Source of the DNA: Scleromitrula shiraiana
Lineage: Eukaryota; Ascomycota; Leotiomycetes; Helotiales; Sclerotiniaceae
Assembly: GCA_028455995.1 (NCBI GenBank)
Contig: JABELC010000004.1
Span: 3,222,501-3,286,500 of the forward strand
Length of the DNA stretch: 64,000 nt
Direction of reading: 5' to 3'
Every line of letters begins with the position of its first letter. The stretch's first letter is position 1. Both the position numbers and the translations under genes were made by a program. This document shows positions 48,026 through 59,432 of the stretch, in pieces. The notes beneath the pieces were generated by a model. The model ran no database searches and was not told where the DNA came from. It saw nothing but the letters and a program-made list of their open reading frames with translations.

Positions 48026-49780
48026 CTATCCTCTCACAATTGGAAACTGCACATTAGAGTTTGCCCACTCACTCCTATCTGCTGGTGTCCTGACTTCGCC
48101 TATAAATGGCCAGCCCTCCCTCGCCCCTGTAATACCATCAGCATCTTTTATGACATCCTTCCACTTCTGCTGCCACCCAGGCTGTCCCGATGAATTAATG
48201 ACAATAATTTGTTCAAAATTTCTCACTTCCTCTTCCTGTAAAGTCCTACTTCCATGTCTCAGCCACTTCCCTCTCGCTCTCAATTTTAAGTTATCTGTAT
48301 CGCCAGGAAATTCCTGATCATTGGCAAATAACCTTTTCAATTGGCCAACAGTATACGTAGCAGGTATGTCTCGATATACAGTCATATGGTATGGTACTGA
48401 TTGGGTCTTATCGAATATGTTGACTTGAAGATATAGACTTAGTGGTCTTTCAACACCATAATCACGGCGACGCATCCAAGTAGGCGAATCCGGTGGCGAA
48501 CTTTGATCTATTTGTGAAGGATGAATAGATCCTCCACTGCTAGCTTGCGAACCACGACTTCTTGATCTATCACTTACACTGCTTCCCATCCCACGTCCAC
48601 TATCACTTCTCCGGGCCTCACTTCCAGCTCTACTTTGAGATCCTGTTGTGGTAGCAACAGAAACAGCGTCCGCATCTTTTCCTGGCTCAAACATCGTTTC
48701 AGCCAGATTAGTAATGAGCTTTGTGAAGAAATTTGCATTCTCCAATTCCTTCTTGTGAGATCGTTCATAATCTCTTTGTTCTGCATCAGTGAGTGCTAGT
48801 TGACGTTCATTCTGTATTTTGCTGGTAGTGGGCTTCTTTTGTTGATTTCTCTGTAATTTTGGTGACATATCTGAAGATTCGTTGGAACCTTTTGAACTTG
48901 ATTCTCTTGACTTGTCCGGAGTTGGTTTCCCCGTTTTCTTGTCTACAAATGAGTTGGCCCATGGAACTTCATACTTTTTTATTGGCTGCTTGGCTTCCCT
49001 TTTGTACAAGTCTTGAAGTATTTTCGTTCTCGATATCTTAACACGGGTGCGTTTTCTCATTATTCTATCATACTCCAATTCCTCACCCGGGGGCAGATTA
49101 CGTTCAAACCACGAAGAAAGTTTCTGATAGGATGTATCCAGAGCATCTTCCATATCCCATTTCTTGCGTAACTCTTTCTCTGCCCTTGATTGTATATGTG
49201 AAGGCTCTTGGCCTAACTCAAAAGGTGTTGGGGTTATTGGATGTGGTCGACTTTTGCTATTCTTAGATGATTCAGAAGAGGACATTGTTACTGATGGATA
49301 TTCCAGTTGCTCCTCTATGTTTTGTTGATTCCACCATTCCATAGCTCTCTTCTCTTGCAGGTTCAGCGAATTGAGCTTGTCCTGATATTCTGCTATAATG
49401 GTAGCATCTGTCTCAACTCGCATAAGTTCAGCTGTCGCTTCTAGTTCTCGATGGCGTTCCTCAGATGCAGTTGCCACATCTATGAATTTTGTAAGGAGAT
49501 TTATCTTGTTTTTCAAGGGTTTTGTCGGCAGGCCTTTTTTGATTGCATGGGCTAGTCGTCTCCTTTCTCTGTTTCGTTGTTCGATGCTATGCTCAAGCTT
49601 TTCCATACGTTCTGACTGGACAAGCTCTTGTGCTGCATTATTTTCAAATTCTTGCCGAGCCTGTTCTTCGAAACTAAGATTGGGATCAGAAGTTTTCTTC
49701 TTATGTGAGACCTTTTCAGATACTGTCTTGGTAAGCTTCGGGCGCCGGCCAAGATTTGAGATATCAACATTGCTAGCCAT
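48026..49780 (-). CDS. Protein of unknown function with coiled coils and possible C-terminal ubiquitin-like fold
   Basis: Not recognised. A single uninterrupted 584-residue frame starts at ATG 49780. The N-terminal 170 residues are charged and helical, rich in E, R and K (SFEEQARQEFENNAAQELVQ, EKLEHSIEQRNRERRRLAHA), and likely form coiled coils. A basic middle segment has KKWDMEDALDTSYQKLSSWF and RKRTRVKISRTKILQDLYKR. A disordered S/R/G-rich linker (about residues 385-450) follows. The C-terminal 130 residues alternate hydrophobic strands (LYLQVNIFDKTQSVPYHMTV, YTVGQLKRLFA, NFEQIIVINSSG) with a helix between them, which recalls a ubiquitin-like beta-grasp; this is inference. Codon use and length make it a real gene. 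Confidence 0.75.
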   Translation of the reverse strand: MASNVDISNLGRRPKLTKTVSEKVSHKKKTSDPNLSFEEQARQEFENNAAQELVQSERMEKLEHSIEQRNRERRRLAHAIKKGLPTKPLKNKINLLTKFIDVATASEERHRELEATAELMRVETDATIIAEYQDKLNSLNLQEKRAMEWWNQQNIEEQLEYPSVTMSSSESSKNSKSRPHPITPTPFELGQEPSHIQSRAEKELRKKWDMEDALDTSYQKLSSWFERNLPPGEELEYDRIMRKRTRVKISRTKILQDLYKREAKQPIKKYEVPWANSFVDKKTGKPTPDKSRESSSKGSNESSDMSPKLQRNQQKKPTTSKIQNERQLALTDAEQRDYERSHKKELENANFFTKLITNLAETMFEPGKDADAVSVATTTGSQSRAGSEARRSDSGRGMGSSVSDRSRSRGSQASSGGSIHPSQIDQSSPPDSPTWMRRRDYGVERPLSLYLQVNIFDKTQSVPYHMTVYRDIPATYTVGQLKRLFANDQEFPGDTDNLKLRARGKWLRHGSRTLQEEEVRNFEQIIVINSSGQPGWQQKWKDVIKDADGITGAREGWPFIGEVRTPADRSEWANSNVQFPIVRG

Positions 49781-50556
49781 TTCTTTTGAAGTATTATACG
49801 TATTCCATCAAAAAAGGCATAGGATTTCAACAATTAAAAAATATCAAATAGAAATGAATGTATTCGAAGCCATCGTCTTTTAGGGTATAAATTCTTTATT
49901 CTCCAACATCAACATCTTGTTCCGGCGACATGGGCACTACTTAGTATCTTGACAAAGGATCATTTTGACGTACCGGAAATGGCGATAAAGCGATTGCGCG
50001 TCAAGATAAGCAGGTATCTTTTGTTGAAGAATCTGTTCAATGGCATTGTTATGGGAGGGAAGAAATCTGATCTGTTAGTTTCTCTCCCGTGGAACACAAT
50101 TCAAATCTCTCGTAAAGATCGATGGATTCCATCAGATTTTTGGTTCATTTTCCTGCTTGTCTTCTTCTTTCATGTTGTGGTGTATTTGGTCTCTCAATAA
50201 AACATTGAATATAATGTTAGAAGGGTTATCAGTCTTTTTGTTTCAGACAATCCTGTTGTTGATCTCCATGGTATCGGTAGACATGGGTGAGTTCTCGTTG
50301 CAATTCGCTTACTAATGTTAGTGGCTGAAGCATCACGATTGGCTGAAAATAAATGAGTTGACTGTACATCTTTCGAAAATATCAAAGTCCAATCAATAAA
50401 ATACATCGCCATACTCCTCCACAATTCACATCCAAATAACCTTCTATCCCAAATCTATAATCTATACCAAAGAACGCCGATTTCTACCCATTTCTCGAAA
50501 ATGTGGGGCGTTCCTCTCAGCGCATAATGCCTGGCCGTGCCAGCGGCCAAACAATT
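49781..50556. other. Intergenic region
   Basis: No supported gene; short frames on both strands match nothing. Confidence 0.5.
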
Positions 50557-50802
50557 TCACCACCAGCCCTTGCCCTTCTCTCTCGTCGAAAACTGCATCT
50601 TTCTCAACTCGTCTCTAATTCTCCCAATTTCTTGCTCTCTTTCAACTTTCCTCTCCCTCTGAATTCTCAGATGCTCCTCCCTTAACTCTTGAAATGCATC
50701 ATCAAGTTTCATATGCCACGGATAGAGAACGAAGACTTGAAAACTGAGGGCGGTAGAAGCGATGATAAAGTTGGTGATTGGGAGAGTGCGTGTCAGCCAC
50801 AT
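50557..50802 (-). CDS. Small single-pass membrane protein with C-terminal coiled coil
   Basis: 81 residues from ATG 50802. A hydrophobic N-terminal segment (residues 8-28, PITNFIIASTALSFQVFVLY) is followed by a highly charged helix (LREEHLRIQRERKVEREQEI). The layout resembles small mitochondrial inner-membrane assembly factors such as PET117 but I cannot assign a family. The TM plus amphipathic/charged helix pattern is unlikely in a random frame. Confidence 0.5.
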   Translation of the reverse strand: MWLTRTLPITNFIIASTALSFQVFVLYPWHMKLDDAFQELREEHLRIQRERKVEREQEIGRIRDELRKMQFSTREKGKGWW

Positions 50803-52346
50803 TTTGCTAGATCTTTATACTGCAAATGTGATTGATGAAAGTACGGCTTGTCTGTTATTACGAGCACGTGACCGACTCGGATTTGTTGGTTCCTAAATTT
50901 ATGTGCGTATTTCTTGTACTCTACAGGTACTTGGTGGTTGGTATTTCTGGTCTAATTCTTTGGTTTTCTGTATACTCTATCAATGATCGTCCCACTAAAA
51001 GGTACTTGTACCTTCCTGCATACTCACTGGGATATTGATTCTTGTCCTTTAACCTCTATCTCATAACATCGAATTTTGTTTGAAGCAAAAGCCAAAGAAT
51101 TCGAGAAGCCCTCTCACCAATACTACTTATTCTCATGTAATATATACCAACTCAAAAATTAGACGCTAATGCCATCCCTCCCAAACAGCGCTTAGTGCCC
51201 GATTAGTGGGGAAGTGGCGTGATGTTTCGTTGTATTTTCGTTCCTAATTTCGTTTGGGCTGATATCGGGTTTTCTGATGTTTTACTCTGTTATGTAAAAC
51301 CATTTGTGTTAATAATTGCTCGTATCTTTCGTGCTCCTGCCTGATTTTTGTGTAGCTTCAAATTGTGAATAGGAGAAGGAGTGGAGTTAAGCGACCCCGT
51401 CTGTATACTGTACCGTCCACTTTCTGATGGTTTGTTTGATACACCAATGTTGTCGCAGTTATTTTGTTCGTTCACAGGATTACCGAAGTCTTGATTTATT
51501 CGAAGCTGGTATATCTGGACTTCGTTCCTTCGACATAAGATTCGGCCCTACATTGTACTTACAAATTCATTCGAGCCATCTCTCATCGCGATACATTTAT
51601 ACATCTACGCCCAATTTGCCATGCGCAAATAGATACAAATAGAGAAAATCCCGAAAATCTTCTGTTGTATCAGGCAATTGTTATGAAAAATGATGGCAAA
51701 AGGTTGATAGATGTCCAAGGTGTCCTTGAACATTGTCTGGCTGAATCTACCAGCAGACTACATCCTACCTCAATCCCGGAAAGCTACAATATTGCTTGAT
51801 GATTACTTTTGCCCATTCATGAAATTCTACTGGGCTCTATGTCCCTATCGCAAGACTTGTTACTCTTCTGAAGCTTTTCAGGCAGTACAAACTTTTGAGA
51901 AAGTAGAAAAGTGGGATAGAAGATCGGTATCAATTGGTTGAGCTGAACGGGGAAGCAATGGAAGAGATTGTACCTTACACACAAGACTCGTTCATTACAA
52001 TAGTATTCAGACAGCAAGGAAGAAGCTCGTACATTATTCTTGATCATCATTCGACTAACTCGTATGGATAGGATCTGGATGCCAAGAATTTTTCAAGATT
52101 GTTTGGATTATTTTGGGCTTCATCGAGCAACATGTGAGGACCAAACTCAGATGGAGGAGACCGTTGAATGCCAGATTCCGCTATCTTAATCAAGACTCTA
52201 CAACCCCCATGTTATGTTCTTAATAATTCGTCCAAATCCTAAACTGTTTATCGAGCTGTTCACGGAGAATGATGAATATAAAAGACCGTTTGAAAATCTA
52301 TGTGGTGAATGTGCATAGAAAAGCTGGTCGAGGAAACAAGCCGGAA
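50803..52346. other. Intergenic region
   Basis: No supported gene. Short open stretches near 51711-51941 and 51925-52072 read protein-like but are bounded by stops and match no family. Confidence 0.45.
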
Positions 52347-52348
52347 TA

Positions 52349-52769
52349 CTTGATTAAATTAAAATTGAAACACGCGTAAATTATCAAAAGTTTTAACTTA
52401 AATCATGCTTTAATTTTATTCTATTTTCTTTAAAAAATTCAATGATTAGATTCATAATATTTTGAATGTGTAAATTTTAATATTAGTAATAAAATTACAT
52501 ACTACTATAGTACTAGTAATTACTACTAGTAGTATCATAACATTAAAATTGAACTTGAGTTCAAACATTTTATAATAAATTTTACTGGCACGTTGTTTAC
52601 TATATATATTTATATATTATTTATTATACTTTCCAAAAAATTTTATCATTAAAATATTAAATTTGAATTTAATAGTTTTTTCTATTGTAATTTTTAAATT
52701 TAAAGTTTGAAATGTTTTAAGACAATCCGCTTACTATTTTGCGCGCGCTTCAATTCTAATTTAACCAAG
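52349..52769. mobile_element. AT-rich MITE-like element with terminal inverted repeats and TA duplication
   Basis: The left end reads CTTGATTAAATTAAAATTG.. and the right end, reverse-complemented, reads CTTGGTTAAATTAGAATTG.., about 29 bp of inverted repeat with few mismatches. Both sides are flanked by TA (52347-52348 and 52770-52771). The 421-bp interior is extremely AT-rich with no ORF. The same terminal sequence occurs on the element at 55700, so they belong to one family. TA duplication fits Tc1/mariner-type (including Fot1/pogo-type) transposition. It is non-autonomous. Confidence 0.82.
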
Positions 52770-53318
52770 TACTATTAAATGAGATGACTCGGATGTACAA
52801 GGTATACATACGGAAACTATGTTGAAAGCTGATTTGTGCATGATAAAACTGCTTCCGAAACCTCAATTGAATAACATCGAATAGGGAAATCAGCAATTGC
52901 GGACTGATGACTGGGCTTGCGATACTTAATTTATTCATAAAATCTTCCATGACTTGTGAACTCATGCAACATACGGCCATTTTATCAATCAATTACATAC
53001 ACTATTTCCATCACCCATGCTAACTTCTTGGTGATTGGCAAGGGACTATTATCAAATACTAATTGGTTGGTTTTTTGGGGACCAAATCTGTTGGTTCTCG
53101 GACACCATGAAATAATCTACCAATTTGATGCAATTGAGCGGCGTAAAATACAGGCAAGGTAGGGCTGCGGAGTCCTGTGATTTGTGCGTAAATGCCTTGC
53201 ACATGTGCATTCCGACTAACACACTCTACATTGCATGATGTAGGTAGTGCTTATATAATTGCACGAGCAATGCTTATATAATATGGCACAGTAGACCACC
53301 ATTACCACCACTGAAGAA
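52770..53318. other. Intergenic region, P450 promoter
   Basis: No gene; a short repeated phrase (GCTTATATAAT) occurs near 53249 and 53271, just upstream of the P450 start, and includes TATA-like sequence. Confidence 0.45.
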
Positions 53319-55058
53319 ATGAATATTTTATATACCACAATTTCTGATTGCATTTGCCGCTCTTCAAGATTTCAACATCGAGTTTCCGATCTTGATATGG
53401 CGATTTCCTATACGTTAATTGTGTATACAATAGTCTCTATCCTATTTGGCTACAATATCTTCTGCTGGCTACATCGAAACAATCTCTCACGATCCAACGG
53501 GTACCTCCCACCCAAAAAATATCCGCATAAAGATCCATTTTTTGGTCTCGATGTTTTCATTGAAATAGGAAAGTCTTTAAGAGAGCATCGCCTGCTTCTA
53601 GAACTCACCAAGCGCTTCACTAAACACGGACGTACATTTCAAATGAACAATCTAGGAAGACTTCAAATAAGTTCCATCGAACCTAAAAATATCCAGACAG
53701 TATTCTCTACTAAAAACTCTCTGTGGGGTGTACAGCCAATTCGCCTTGTCGCTCAAGAGCCATTTTGTGGACGTGGGTTCATTACTACTGACGGTGAAGA
53801 ATGGACGCATGCAAGATCGTTACTTAAACCCGGGTTTCAAAAGTCCTATATCTCTAATTTGAAACCTCTCGAAGAGCAATTCCAAATAATGCTGTCGCGT
53901 ATTCCTAAAGATGGATCAACGGTGGACCTGCTACCTCTGTTCTCCGATTTGGTAAGCTTTACTTTATACTTCGTAATTATCTCTTCTGCACGTGTATTGA
54001 TTGATAGCCTAGTACCTGGATATTGCCACAATATTTTTATTTGGGGAATCAATCGGAGCACTTTCTCAAAATATCCCTCCTCATGCCGAGGGTATGTTAG
54101 CAGCTTTTGATTACGCCATGCGTGGCTCCGGTATCCAGATTGTGCTAGGGCCGTTGAGATTCCTTTATCGTGATCCAAAGTGGTATGAAGCCTGTAAAAA
54201 AGTGCATCGTTTCGCAGATTACTACGTTGAGAAAGCTTTGGAGCTCCGCCAACGACATCTTGAGGGAAATGATTCAGATGCGCCATCGAACAAAACGCTA
54301 CTGCAGAGTATGGCGGAACAAACAGGTGATGCAGAGGATCTTCGTTGGCAGATCATGCAAGCACATATGGCCGCTCAAGAAACCACAGGTAATCTTCTAG
54401 CAAATGTGTTTTTCCTTCTTTCCCGCCATCAAGATGTATGGCAGAAGTTACGCAAAGAGGTTGATCTTATCGGGACATCTAATTTGGATTGGGATTGTAT
54501 CGCTAAAATGAAATACGTCCGTATGGTTTTGAACGAAGGTAAGATCATTTCCAATTTTGGTATCATAGAAAGCATTTATCTAATATCTCTTTCATTTCAG
54601 CACTTCGATTGTATCCCATTCTACCCAACATCAATCGAACAGCCTTGAGATCTACATCACTACCAACCGGCGGTGGTCCCGACGGCAAATCTCCAATATA
54701 TATCCCCAAAGGAACCATATTCAACACCTGCTCCTACGCCCTTCAACGCGACCCCCTTATCTGGGGCTCAGATGCAGCAGATTTCAAACCCGAGCGATGG
54801 GATAACGATTTCAAACCTGATCCTGGTGAATTCATACCATTTGGTGCAGGTCAACGTCAATGTATGGGTCAACAAAAAGCGCTTATAGAGGCTGGATATG
54901 TTGTTGTTAGGATGGCGCAAGAGTTCTCAGCCATTGAAAGCCGTGATGATCGGGAGTGGATGGGCCAACTTCAGCTCACCGCAAAGAATGCACATGGTTG
55001 TTTGGTTTCACTAAAGCCAATATCTAAGTCTACATTACCCAAAAGCAGCTTTATGTAA
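53319..55058 (+). CDS. Cytochrome P450, CYP52-like, ER membrane
   Basis: A microsomal heme monooxygenase resembling the fungal CYP52/CYP63 group (alkane/fatty-acid hydroxylases); the substrate is not known. Exons 53319-53951, 54013-54538 and 54601-55058 give 538 residues. An in-frame ATG at 53397 (MAISYTLIVYTIVSILFGYN) places the membrane anchor at the extreme N-terminus and may be the true start, giving 512 residues. Motifs: KDPFFGLDVF after the anchor, the FFGE-like FLFGESIG block, I-helix AHMAAQETTGN, K-helix ExxR at EALRLYP (created by the second splice), PERW, and the heme-binding loop FGAGQRQCMG with the Cys ligand. Introns are GT-AG. It lies between two terminal-inverted-repeat elements. 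Confidence 0.92.
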
Positions 55059-55697
55059 ATTCTATTTTTAGACCTTTCTAATTCTATTTGCTCGTTTCAC
55101 AGTATCTGACAGTTTATTCACGATTTCTTCGGAAAAAATTCAATTCATCTAACATCTAACATTGAATTGCCGAAGTTCGATGATCGGAACATGCAAGAAA
55201 AATCCTGAGATTCTGAGAGTCATCAAGCCATACATAAAACATCTTTACCAGGATTAGTAGTAGGTAGACTGATTTCAAAGAAATGTTTTTGGTATTTAAT
55301 GCATGGTATTGGATCCGGCCGGACTCGGTAGGTGGAAAATTAAACATGCGTATCTCGTCAGCTATGTTCTGAGACAGGATATCTTCAAGAGGATAATCCA
55401 CGTTATTCGTGGTGGTATCTCATATACGGGCTGACTTTCTACAAGCATGCCTCTTCTATTTAGTACAAAAAGAGAGGTTTTATTGCAAGGTTATTTAATT
55501 TTTGTTTTTGCTTGGAAAAAAATTTATTGTATTAATGTTTTAGAAAAATTTTGATACATTTTTGAAATAACTTATTAGCTAAAATCCATTGTTTTTATTA
55601 TATGAGCACTGATAGAGAAAAGGCGGCGTGTCAAGGGACCTGACCCGATATTTGATATTGCATGACGCTTTCTGCGCGTAACATCAAAAGACGAATA
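55059..55697. other. Intergenic region
   Basis: 3' flank of the P450; increasingly AT-rich toward the palindromic element. No gene seen. Confidence 0.5.
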
Positions 55698-55699
55698 TA

Positions 55700-56675
55700 C
55701 TCGGTTAAATTAAAATTGAAGCACGCGCCAATTGCCGAAAACCCTCAAAATCGACAATTTTATATAAAACACCTCTTATGCCGATATAAATAAATCGATC
55801 ATTTATTTATAGAATTATTTAAAATATTAAATATAAATTATTTTTATATTAAAATATTTATTATTAAAATTTAAAGATTAAATAATGATTTTAAAATTTA
55901 TAATATTTATTTAAATATAAAATAAAAATCATATAAAAATACTATAATTTTAAATTGATTTAAATCAAATAAATTATTATATTAAAAAATAATGAAGATA
56001 TATATGAATATATAAAAAAAAAACTTTTATTTAATATAAATATTATATATTAAAATATAATATAATAGTTTTAAAAAATCGAAGTTTTAAAGATATTTTT
56101 AACTTTTTAAAATCTTTAAAAATTTTAATAATTCATTCAAATTAAAATTATATTAAATAATATTTTAATATAATAATTATAAAGATATAAATTATCATAT
56201 ATAAAAATTTGAAGTGATTTTAATGATTTTTAAAAATCGAAGTTATAATAATACTTAATATTTATAAATACTATATATACTCTTTTTAACTTTATTATAT
56301 TATATTTTTTATATATTTTTAATATATATAATATTTATATCAAATAAAAATGTATTTTTTATATATTTATATGTATCTTTATTATTTTCTAATATAGTAA
56401 TTTGCTTAATTTAAATTAAATTAAAAATATAATATACTAATATGATTTTTATTTTATATTGAATTAAATATTATAAATTTTAAAATCATTATTTAATCTT
56501 TAAATTTCAATAATAAATATTTAAATATAAAAATAATTTATATTTATAATCTTAAATAATTTTATCAATAATTAAATAATTTATTTACATTGGCGCAAGA
56601 GGTGATTTGTACAAAATCGTCGATTTTGAAGCGATTCGCTTATTTTGCGCGTGCTTCAATTTTAATTTGACCGAG
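55700..56675. mobile_element. Near-palindromic 976-bp fold-back element with TA duplication
   Basis: Both ends begin CTCGGT(T/C)AAATTAAAATT.. when read inward, continuing into GAAGCACGCGC, and are flanked by TA (55698-55699 and 56676-56677). The match does not stop at the ends: the left half (about 55700-56072) aligns with the reverse complement of the right half (about 56285-56675) almost throughout, with many scattered differences, leaving about 200 bp as a loop. The interior is extremely AT-rich with no ORF, as expected after RIP. It shares its terminal sequence with the element at 52349. It could fold into a long hairpin. Confidence 0.88.
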
Positions 56676-57689
56676 TATTGGTTACCGATTGTTCGGTACC
56701 CCCATGCAAAATCATCTAGTACGGTTCGCTTGTAATTTCTATGCTAGTAAATGTAACCCTACCAAAATTTCAATTCAATGAACCCCAACCACTCATCACG
56801 TTGTTGGCACAGAGTTGGCTGTCAACTTTTGTCAACAAGGAACATACAGAAATTCCTGCACATTGGTTGGTGCGGATGATTTATCTCATGATTGTGCCGC
56901 CAACATGACGAGAAAATTGTTCATCTTTCTGCATAGTCATTTAGTCTTTGCTAATAAGAGTTACTCCTGGAATGATGAAAGATTCCCCCGCCCCTTGTGC
57001 ATGCTTTCATTCCTGTTGTTCCTGGTGCCACCGTTGTATTACGCCACCTTCCATATTCTAGACATGATAATGACGTGAGTATATAATCCTTGCTATATTG
57101 GATAATGCGAGCAATAAAACATGCGGACTTAGTATCTCTACTGTGCCTCTTGTTGGCCTTGTTGTTTCAATATTTGACTGTAGAATCGGGATAGGAAGCC
57201 GGTTTGGAGCCCAACGTGTGGCAGCAAGGTGAGCGATCCAGCTCTTTCAAGTGACTCGCGAAGTTAATTTCGAGTGCAGAAAGGCTTGCGATCTGGGGAT
57301 TTTGAACTGGGATATAACGAGAGGAAGAGAGGGAATAGTGAGATGCTACCTTGACTTTGCTGATTGTACCTCGTAGAGTTATCCTTTATGATTCTATTCG
57401 AAAGTTTGAATTCAAACAGATTTGATACATTTTCGCTAGGCAAAAATTCATCCGGCTTGCTGACTGCAATATGCTTTCTTAGGATCTCAGTAACAGGGCG
57501 CATATTGTGAGTTAATATTGGACAAAGTTTAGATATCTTCTTCCATTTCTCTTTCCGTTGATTGATCTTTCAATCACAAGTAGCAACGAAACAAACTTCA
57601 AATCCTGGAAATAAAGTTATTGATTCTGTCAAATTACAGCTGCTCTTGAGGGAAAATAAAACGGACTCAGATACCTTAGTATATATTCA
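56676..57689. other. Intergenic region
   Basis: No supported gene. An 87-codon frame at 56815-57078 has a hydrophobic end but no recognisable domain. The missing 5' exon of the rhodopsin-like gene may lie in the right-hand part. Confidence 0.4.
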
Positions 57690-59017
57690 TTATACTCAGT
57701 AGCAGCTGTTACAGGCAGCGCTATATTCCCAATCCTAGCTACAATAGCTGTTATTCTACGTTTTTGCGCACGAAAGATTAAGTTGTTGCCCTACAAATCT
57801 GACGACTCTCTCATGCTTGTAGCAATGGTAAGGATACTCACAAGTTTAATTCGGCCTCTTCAGATGCTGAGATACCATCTAGTCACTGGCCATTGTCTTT
57901 GCTTGCATTGTATTTGAAGGATCCTTCAGGGGAAGTATCGGTCAGCCTTTTTCAACGCGAACTCCCGAAGAATATACTGTTTTCTCAAATTTGTGTAACT
58001 GAATTAAAAATTGTCAGAAACAAATCACTTAATGTCATTTAGCACATCTTTTCGCAGCTGTCCTGTGGCATTGTAAAATGCTCTGTCATCATGTTTTACA
58101 AGCGGATTTTTACCACGTCGAAATTCCACACAGCGGCAAACATTGCACTAGTGTCCGTTTCACTCTGGATTTTGGCTAGCTTTTTCGTAAGTATCAAGTT
58201 GCTAGAACTTCAAGCTACTTCAACTAATCTGATATTCCAGACTCAAATATTCTCTGCTTGGCCTGGTGGACCTTTGGTGAAACATTTGACATGAACTATG
58301 GTGCAATGGTCACATCTTTTGCTGCCATGGATATTTTACTTGATGTCGTAATTCTATGTCTACCACTTCCTGTCATCAAACAACTTCAAATATCACGCGC
58401 TCGCAAATTTCAGATTGTGGGCATCTTTTGGTTGGGCATATTGTGAGTATTTGCTTGTTGCTCCTTTCCTACATTTGCTTACCATTCTATAGCTGCGTTG
58501 TATCAGCTTCGGTTCGTTTGTATTACGCGTACCAACTTAGCTTTATAGCTTCCAAACCGGCTGTTGCGCTTACTCCACTGTTTGCCGGTAGGAGCTCTTC
58601 GACCTTCCCTTAAATCATTTCTGCTAACAAAAGCTAGATGACTCTACGAGTAGTCTTATCAGGGGCCAAATTGAACCCTGCACATCGATCATCGCAGCTT
58701 GTCTTCCTTGCTTAACTCCCCTATTTAAAGGTGTTCGCTCGCTAGACTCGATCGTTCAAAGTGTCAGAAGTTTTCGATCAATATTTTCACGTAGCCAACC
58801 GTCTTCTGTGGCTTCTCTCGGTCGTAAAGCTGCGGATTTAGAGTCTCAAAGGGAGGAAGCCAACAGAGATTGGTATAAACTCCAAGATATAAATAACAAA
58901 AACTCGGTTTATACTGGCGGTGTTGAGACAAGGGAGCGTGCAGAAAATCTCCAGGAGCAAGATGGGATTATTATGGAGCGGTCATTTGCCAATACTGCAG
59001 AACCATCTTGTCGCTAG
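57690..59017 (+). pseudogene. Fungal rhodopsin-like (SAT20-type) integral membrane protein, frameshifted
   Basis: Pieces of the seven-TM family follow in order: AVTGSAIFPILATIAVILRF (TM1), SLAIVFACIVFEGS, HIFSQLSCGIVKCSVIMFYK then RIF, FHTAANIALVSVSLWILASF, then after an intron AWWTFGETFDMNYGAMVTSF, AAMDILLDVVILCLPLPVIK, KFQIVGIFWLGI, CVVSASVRLYYAYQLSF, and the tail RGQIEPCTSIIAACLPCLTP. Introns at about 58190-58240, 58442-58491 and 58587-58637 splice well. At 58241-58260 the reading frame must shift by one base, and the junction near 57993 also does not keep frame, so the gene looks inactivated. The start was not found. Some secondary-metabolite and effector-like genes have this fold; function unknown. 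Confidence 0.6.
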
Positions 59018-59432
59018 CACAGATTTATAGATATCAACTATTATGTGGTACGGTATCCCGAGTAGTTTTGAATGTCGGGAGTGAACTCGCCCCAGGTAAT
59101 ATAGATAGATATGAGACGATGAGAAGTATAGCCAGGAAGAGATTCCGAGCTGCAAGAACAAATTAGCCAGCGGGTAAATGGATCAACAATCACACTCACT
59201 TGATTCACAGTCCAAATATCAAGATAGCATTTTATTTTTGTTTTTCCGGCTTTTCATCAAGATTCAAGAGAAGAAAGATAAATGGCACACGATTTCAAGA
59301 ATAACAAGAGATACAGACTGGTATCTCCTTAAAATAAGTTCTGATTGGAATGTGCAGTGATGAAAAACCATCTCCTAGAAACACAAAAGTAGATCGCTAC
59401 AATTGAATTTCTTTCGAGTATGTTCTTACAGA
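59018..59432. other. Intergenic region
   Basis: Convergent 3' flanks of the rhodopsin-like and second P450 genes; no feature seen. Confidence 0.5.

Noticed and set aside
51925..52072. Short frame with YQLVELNGEAMEEIVPY
   Set aside because: About 50 codons between stops with no partner exon or motif; probably chance or an unrecognisable fragment.
55700..56675. Centromere-like or mitochondrial-insert explanation for the AT-rich block
   Set aside because: Sharp inverted ends, TA duplications and a related element nearby point to a transposable element; no mitochondrial coding sequence is seen.
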